IMG/VR virus record: IMGVR_UViG_3300046785_000125
Location: 1-42,944 of that record
Direction: 5' to 3' (one strand)
DNA length: 42,944 nucleotides
Origin: a virus
Shown here: positions 40,716 to 42,944 of the stretch, piece after piece
Numbering within the stretch: position 1 is the first letter of the stretch
Layout of the letters: each line of letters starts with the position of its first letter
Notes under the pieces: model-generated
Databases searched by the model: none
The model's input: only the letters and a program-made list of their open reading frames with translations
Told to the model about the DNA's origin: nothing
Program-made: the position numbers and the translations under genes

Positions 40716-41186
40716 TTATTTTACTGATTTTAATAAACCTGCCTCAAATGTCCAAGTTTCTTTACCTACTGTTTTTTGACCTTTAAACCCACTTACAGAA
40801 GCGTCACTACCATTTTTACCATCGGCGCCAGCTGGGCCAGTTGCTCCTGTTGCTCCTGTGTCTCCTTTAGGCCCTTGTGGACCTGTAGCGCCTGTATCTC
40901 CTTTAGATGCAGCACTTGATGAATCTTTACCAAAAGCATCTTTAATAAACGCGTGAAGCTCTTCTACGTCCTGTCTTAAATCCTCAATTTGTTTTAATAA
41001 AAACTTATTAGTTTGATAAATATCGTCGTTGTTAAACAAGTCGCTAATATCTGTTAAACCAGTTAAATCATCAGATATTTCTTTAGATACGGTGTATTCA
41101 CCGTCAGAACCTTTAACAGCCTGTTGTTTTGAACCACCTTCTTTAAATAGTTTTTTGCCTCTTATGTTGTCGTTTATATTTGCCAT
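40716..41186 (-). CDS. Collagen-like tail-associated protein, 156 aa
   Basis: N-terminal part without recognised fold (to about 60), a coiled-coil-like helix (TNKFLLKQIEDLRQDVEELH), then eleven perfect Gly-X-Y triplets (residues 96-128, rich in GDT, GAT and GPx) and a short C-terminal head ending KETWTFEAGLLKSVK. The layout of trimerising helix, collagen stalk and small head is typical of phage fibre or tail-tip accessory proteins. It follows the tail fibre gene with one base between its ATG and the fibre stop. A trimer is expected from the repeats. Confidence 0.75.
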   Translation of the reverse strand: MANINDNIRGKKLFKEGGSKQQAVKGSDGEYTVSKEISDDLTGLTDISDLFNNDDIYQTNKFLLKQIEDLRQDVEELHAFIKDAFGKDSSSAASKGDTGATGPQGPKGDTGATGATGPAGADGKNGSDASVSGFKGQKTVGKETWTFEAGLLKSVK

Positions 41187-41187
41187 A

Positions 41188-42942
41188 TTAAGTTATATTA
41201 TATTCATACCATATTTGACAAGAACATCCCCCCATTCTTGGCTGAGTTGCTACCCCAGTCACAATTCCTATTTGCACTTCGTCTTCAGCGTTAAAAGTAA
41301 AATTAGTAGTTCCAAAATCAAAAGTAACTTTCATACCTGCCGAGCCTCCACCTGTGACGGTTCCAGCGTAAGTTGTGCCGCTTAATGTTCCATTTATTTT
41401 TTTGCGAAAAGTACAAGCCGTAGCAACTGGTGTACTTCCTGATATATGCTTTATTATAATTTTTCTAACTCTACCCGCGTATAAAGGCACCCAAGTATTA
41501 TAATATTGGTCTGATGAAGACATTCCTGTTGAATTTATAGGAATAAACAGTGGGTTGGCGCCATCTTGGCTTCTTGGGCTATGGAAAAATCCAGCATTAT
41601 GAAAATAAGAGACATATCCTTTATATCCGTCTACAGCTTTAACGTAATCGCTAACTTCAAGAGATCCATTTACATATCCACCAGCTTGTGTTGCGTAAAC
41701 TCTTAAAGCGTTATCACCATAAAGCGCTCCATATTTTAAAGTTGTATTACCAAAAACTTTCCAACCACCAGTGTAGAGCTCTATTGAGTCGCTTTGAAAA
41801 CGAAGATTTGTATTTTGGTCTCCAGAGTGATATAAATATTCTGGTATACTTAAACCACCAGTTAATGTTCCTCCACTAATTGGCAAAAAAGGGCCACCAG
41901 TAACAGCACCTATATCAGATGCTAATTGAGCACCTGTTCTGTATTGTACCGTGCCACTTTGTGAAACTAAAAACTTATCTGTATCAGTTGTGGCGTTAGC
42001 TATTGAACTTATTGAAGCAGTTCCTTGTATATAAAGATTTGTTGTATTACTAGAGGGTGCACCAAAATATATTGTTTCTCCAGAAGTGCCTGTGTTTATA
42101 AAAGTACTTCCGCCAGATTGTAATATATTTAAATATTGATTTGATGTACTACCTTGATAAAACTGCATTGAGCCAATAAATCTAGAATTACCATTAACTT
42201 CTAACTTTGCTCCTGGTGCTGTTGTCCCGATACCAACGTTTGTTCCAGTAACTCTCATTACTTCTGACGAATTACTACCCATTATACGAGTAGCATATCC
42301 TTCACCATCCCAATCACCTAGAGTAAGTAAATCTAAGGACCAAGTTGCAAAAGGTTTTGTTTCTATACGATAACCATCACCTCCATTAGCGTCAATTTCT
42401 CCGTTTACTTCTAGTCTTGATCCAGGACTAGTCGTACCGATCCCGACTTTGCCGTCTGCTTTAGCAATTAATACCGTACTGCTTTGTGTATTTAGTCTGA
42501 CATCATAGCCAGCAGATTCTGCATTTATTATAGCAGCAGTACCGTAACTAATTAATTGTGTTGGTCTCAATTGGTGTTGACTGCTACCATCTGTAGCTCT
42601 AATAGTTCCTACCACATCTAGTTCTTTTCCGGGACTAGTTGTTCCAATACCAACGTTGCCGGCGCTTGTAATACGCATTCTTTCAGCAGTTCCTGTCTCA
42701 ACCCTAACGTGATCGTTTGCTATAAATATACCATCACTACCATCCGCATTTTGCAAAAACATACCACTACTTCCGCCACGAGCATAAACAACGTTGTTTG
42801 TGTGTAAAACTGTAGTTGCTGTTGCGATAGTACCTCCAGTAAATTGAACACCTTTTTCTGCTATAATTTTACCTGCAAAAGTTGCGGCGCCAGTACTACC
42901 AATATTTAAAACTTCTGTACCTGTAATAGAATCATCTAACAT
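41188..42942 (-). CDS. Tail fibre protein with VGIGTT repeats (N-terminus beyond window)
   Basis: A 584-aa open frame running to the window edge; the Met at its right end may be internal, so the N-terminus is probably lost. Three repeats with the core VGIGTT(S/A)PG, at residues 97, 166 and 236 of the visible part (about 70-aa period), are typical of trimeric beta-helical phage fibres. A Ser/Gly-rich middle follows, then a C-terminal domain (RVRKIIIKHISGSTPVATAC; FNAEDEVQIGIVTG) that looks like a separate beta-sandwich head and is a good candidate for receptor binding. No peptidase S74 chaperone is evident at the C-terminus. Confidence 0.75.
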   Translation of the reverse strand: MLDDSITGTEVLNIGSTGAATFAGKIIAEKGVQFTGGTIATATTVLHTNNVVYARGGSSGMFLQNADGSDGIFIANDHVRVETGTAERMRITSAGNVGIGTTSPGKELDVVGTIRATDGSSQHQLRPTQLISYGTAAIINAESAGYDVRLNTQSSTVLIAKADGKVGIGTTSPGSRLEVNGEIDANGGDGYRIETKPFATWSLDLLTLGDWDGEGYATRIMGSNSSEVMRVTGTNVGIGTTAPGAKLEVNGNSRFIGSMQFYQGSTSNQYLNILQSGGSTFINTGTSGETIYFGAPSSNTTNLYIQGTASISSIANATTDTDKFLVSQSGTVQYRTGAQLASDIGAVTGGPFLPISGGTLTGGLSIPEYLYHSGDQNTNLRFQSDSIELYTGGWKVFGNTTLKYGALYGDNALRVYATQAGGYVNGSLEVSDYVKAVDGYKGYVSYFHNAGFFHSPRSQDGANPLFIPINSTGMSSSDQYYNTWVPLYAGRVRKIIIKHISGSTPVATACTFRKKINGTLSGTTYAGTVTGGGSAGMKVTFDFGTTNFTFNAEDEVQIGIVTGVATQPRMGGCSCQIWYEYNIT

Positions 42943-42944
42943 TC

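Noticed and set aside
40830-40915. Short DNA repeats as a possible regulatory array
   Set aside because: They encode the Gly-X-Y collagen triplets and are explained by the protein.
1-42944. CRISPR arrays, tRNA genes, integrase or transposase
   Set aside because: No regularly spaced repeats, no cloverleaf-like segment outside genes, and no recombinase or transposase motif were seen; coding is almost continuous.

Overview
This window is about 43 kb of an AT-rich, densely coding, tailed double-stranded DNA phage with a short-tail (podovirus-like) virion plan. The evidence is a complete head-to-tail and ejection-protein gene order, phage-type replication and recombination genes, phage-encoded ribonucleotide reductase and a lysis module. 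No integrase, repressor, tRNA, rRNA or bacterial housekeeping gene is visible. The gene set resembles that of uncultured marine phages. Starts generally lack a Shine-Dalgarno sequence and sit behind A/T-rich stretches, often as TAATG stop-start overlaps. That hints at a Bacteroidota host, but it is an inference and not proof.

Layout. Bases 1-9202 run rightward and hold replication and nucleotide metabolism: an ERF annealing protein (cut by the window edge), a RecE-like PD-(D/E)XK exonuclease, a small protein, an SSB-like protein ending DDLPF, a T7 gp4-like primase-helicase, a thymidylate-synthase-family enzyme with a dCMP-hydroxymethylase-like signature, a GIY-YIG/MazG fusion, a second MazG-like protein, a T7 endonuclease I-like resolvase, several small ORFs, and NrdB/NrdA. 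A hairpin terminator at 9224-9251 ends this block. From 9250 to the right edge every gene runs leftward. In transcription order these are: tail fibre (cut by the edge), collagen-like protein, small conserved proteins, a barrel-like protein, a TerS candidate, TerL, portal, scaffold, major capsid protein, a head-associated protein, two connectors, a 1850-aa tail nozzle protein, beta-rich structural proteins, a cupin-like protein, three internal virion/ejection proteins (204, 470 and 2872 aa, in the order of T7 gp14-gp15-gp16), two small basic proteins, a holin candidate and an amidase.

How it works together. RNR, the MazG-like proteins and the TS-family enzyme would supply and police nucleotides. 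ERF, exonuclease, SSB, primase-helicase and resolvase form a recombination-dependent replication set. The leftward block builds, fills and releases virions.

The most notable observation is in the 2872-aa ejected protein. It combines an HEIGH zinc-peptidase motif with a segment that reads like sigma-70 region 2 plus the SLD linker (YDP, then FSTYAF, then SLD-x-E-x-GE). No phage RNA polymerase is visible in the window. This suggests, as a hypothesis, that the phage injects a sigma-like factor with its DNA to steer host RNA polymerase. A second observation is that helicase, NrdB, NrdA and TerL carry higher-GC, codon-shifted islands over their active-site regions.
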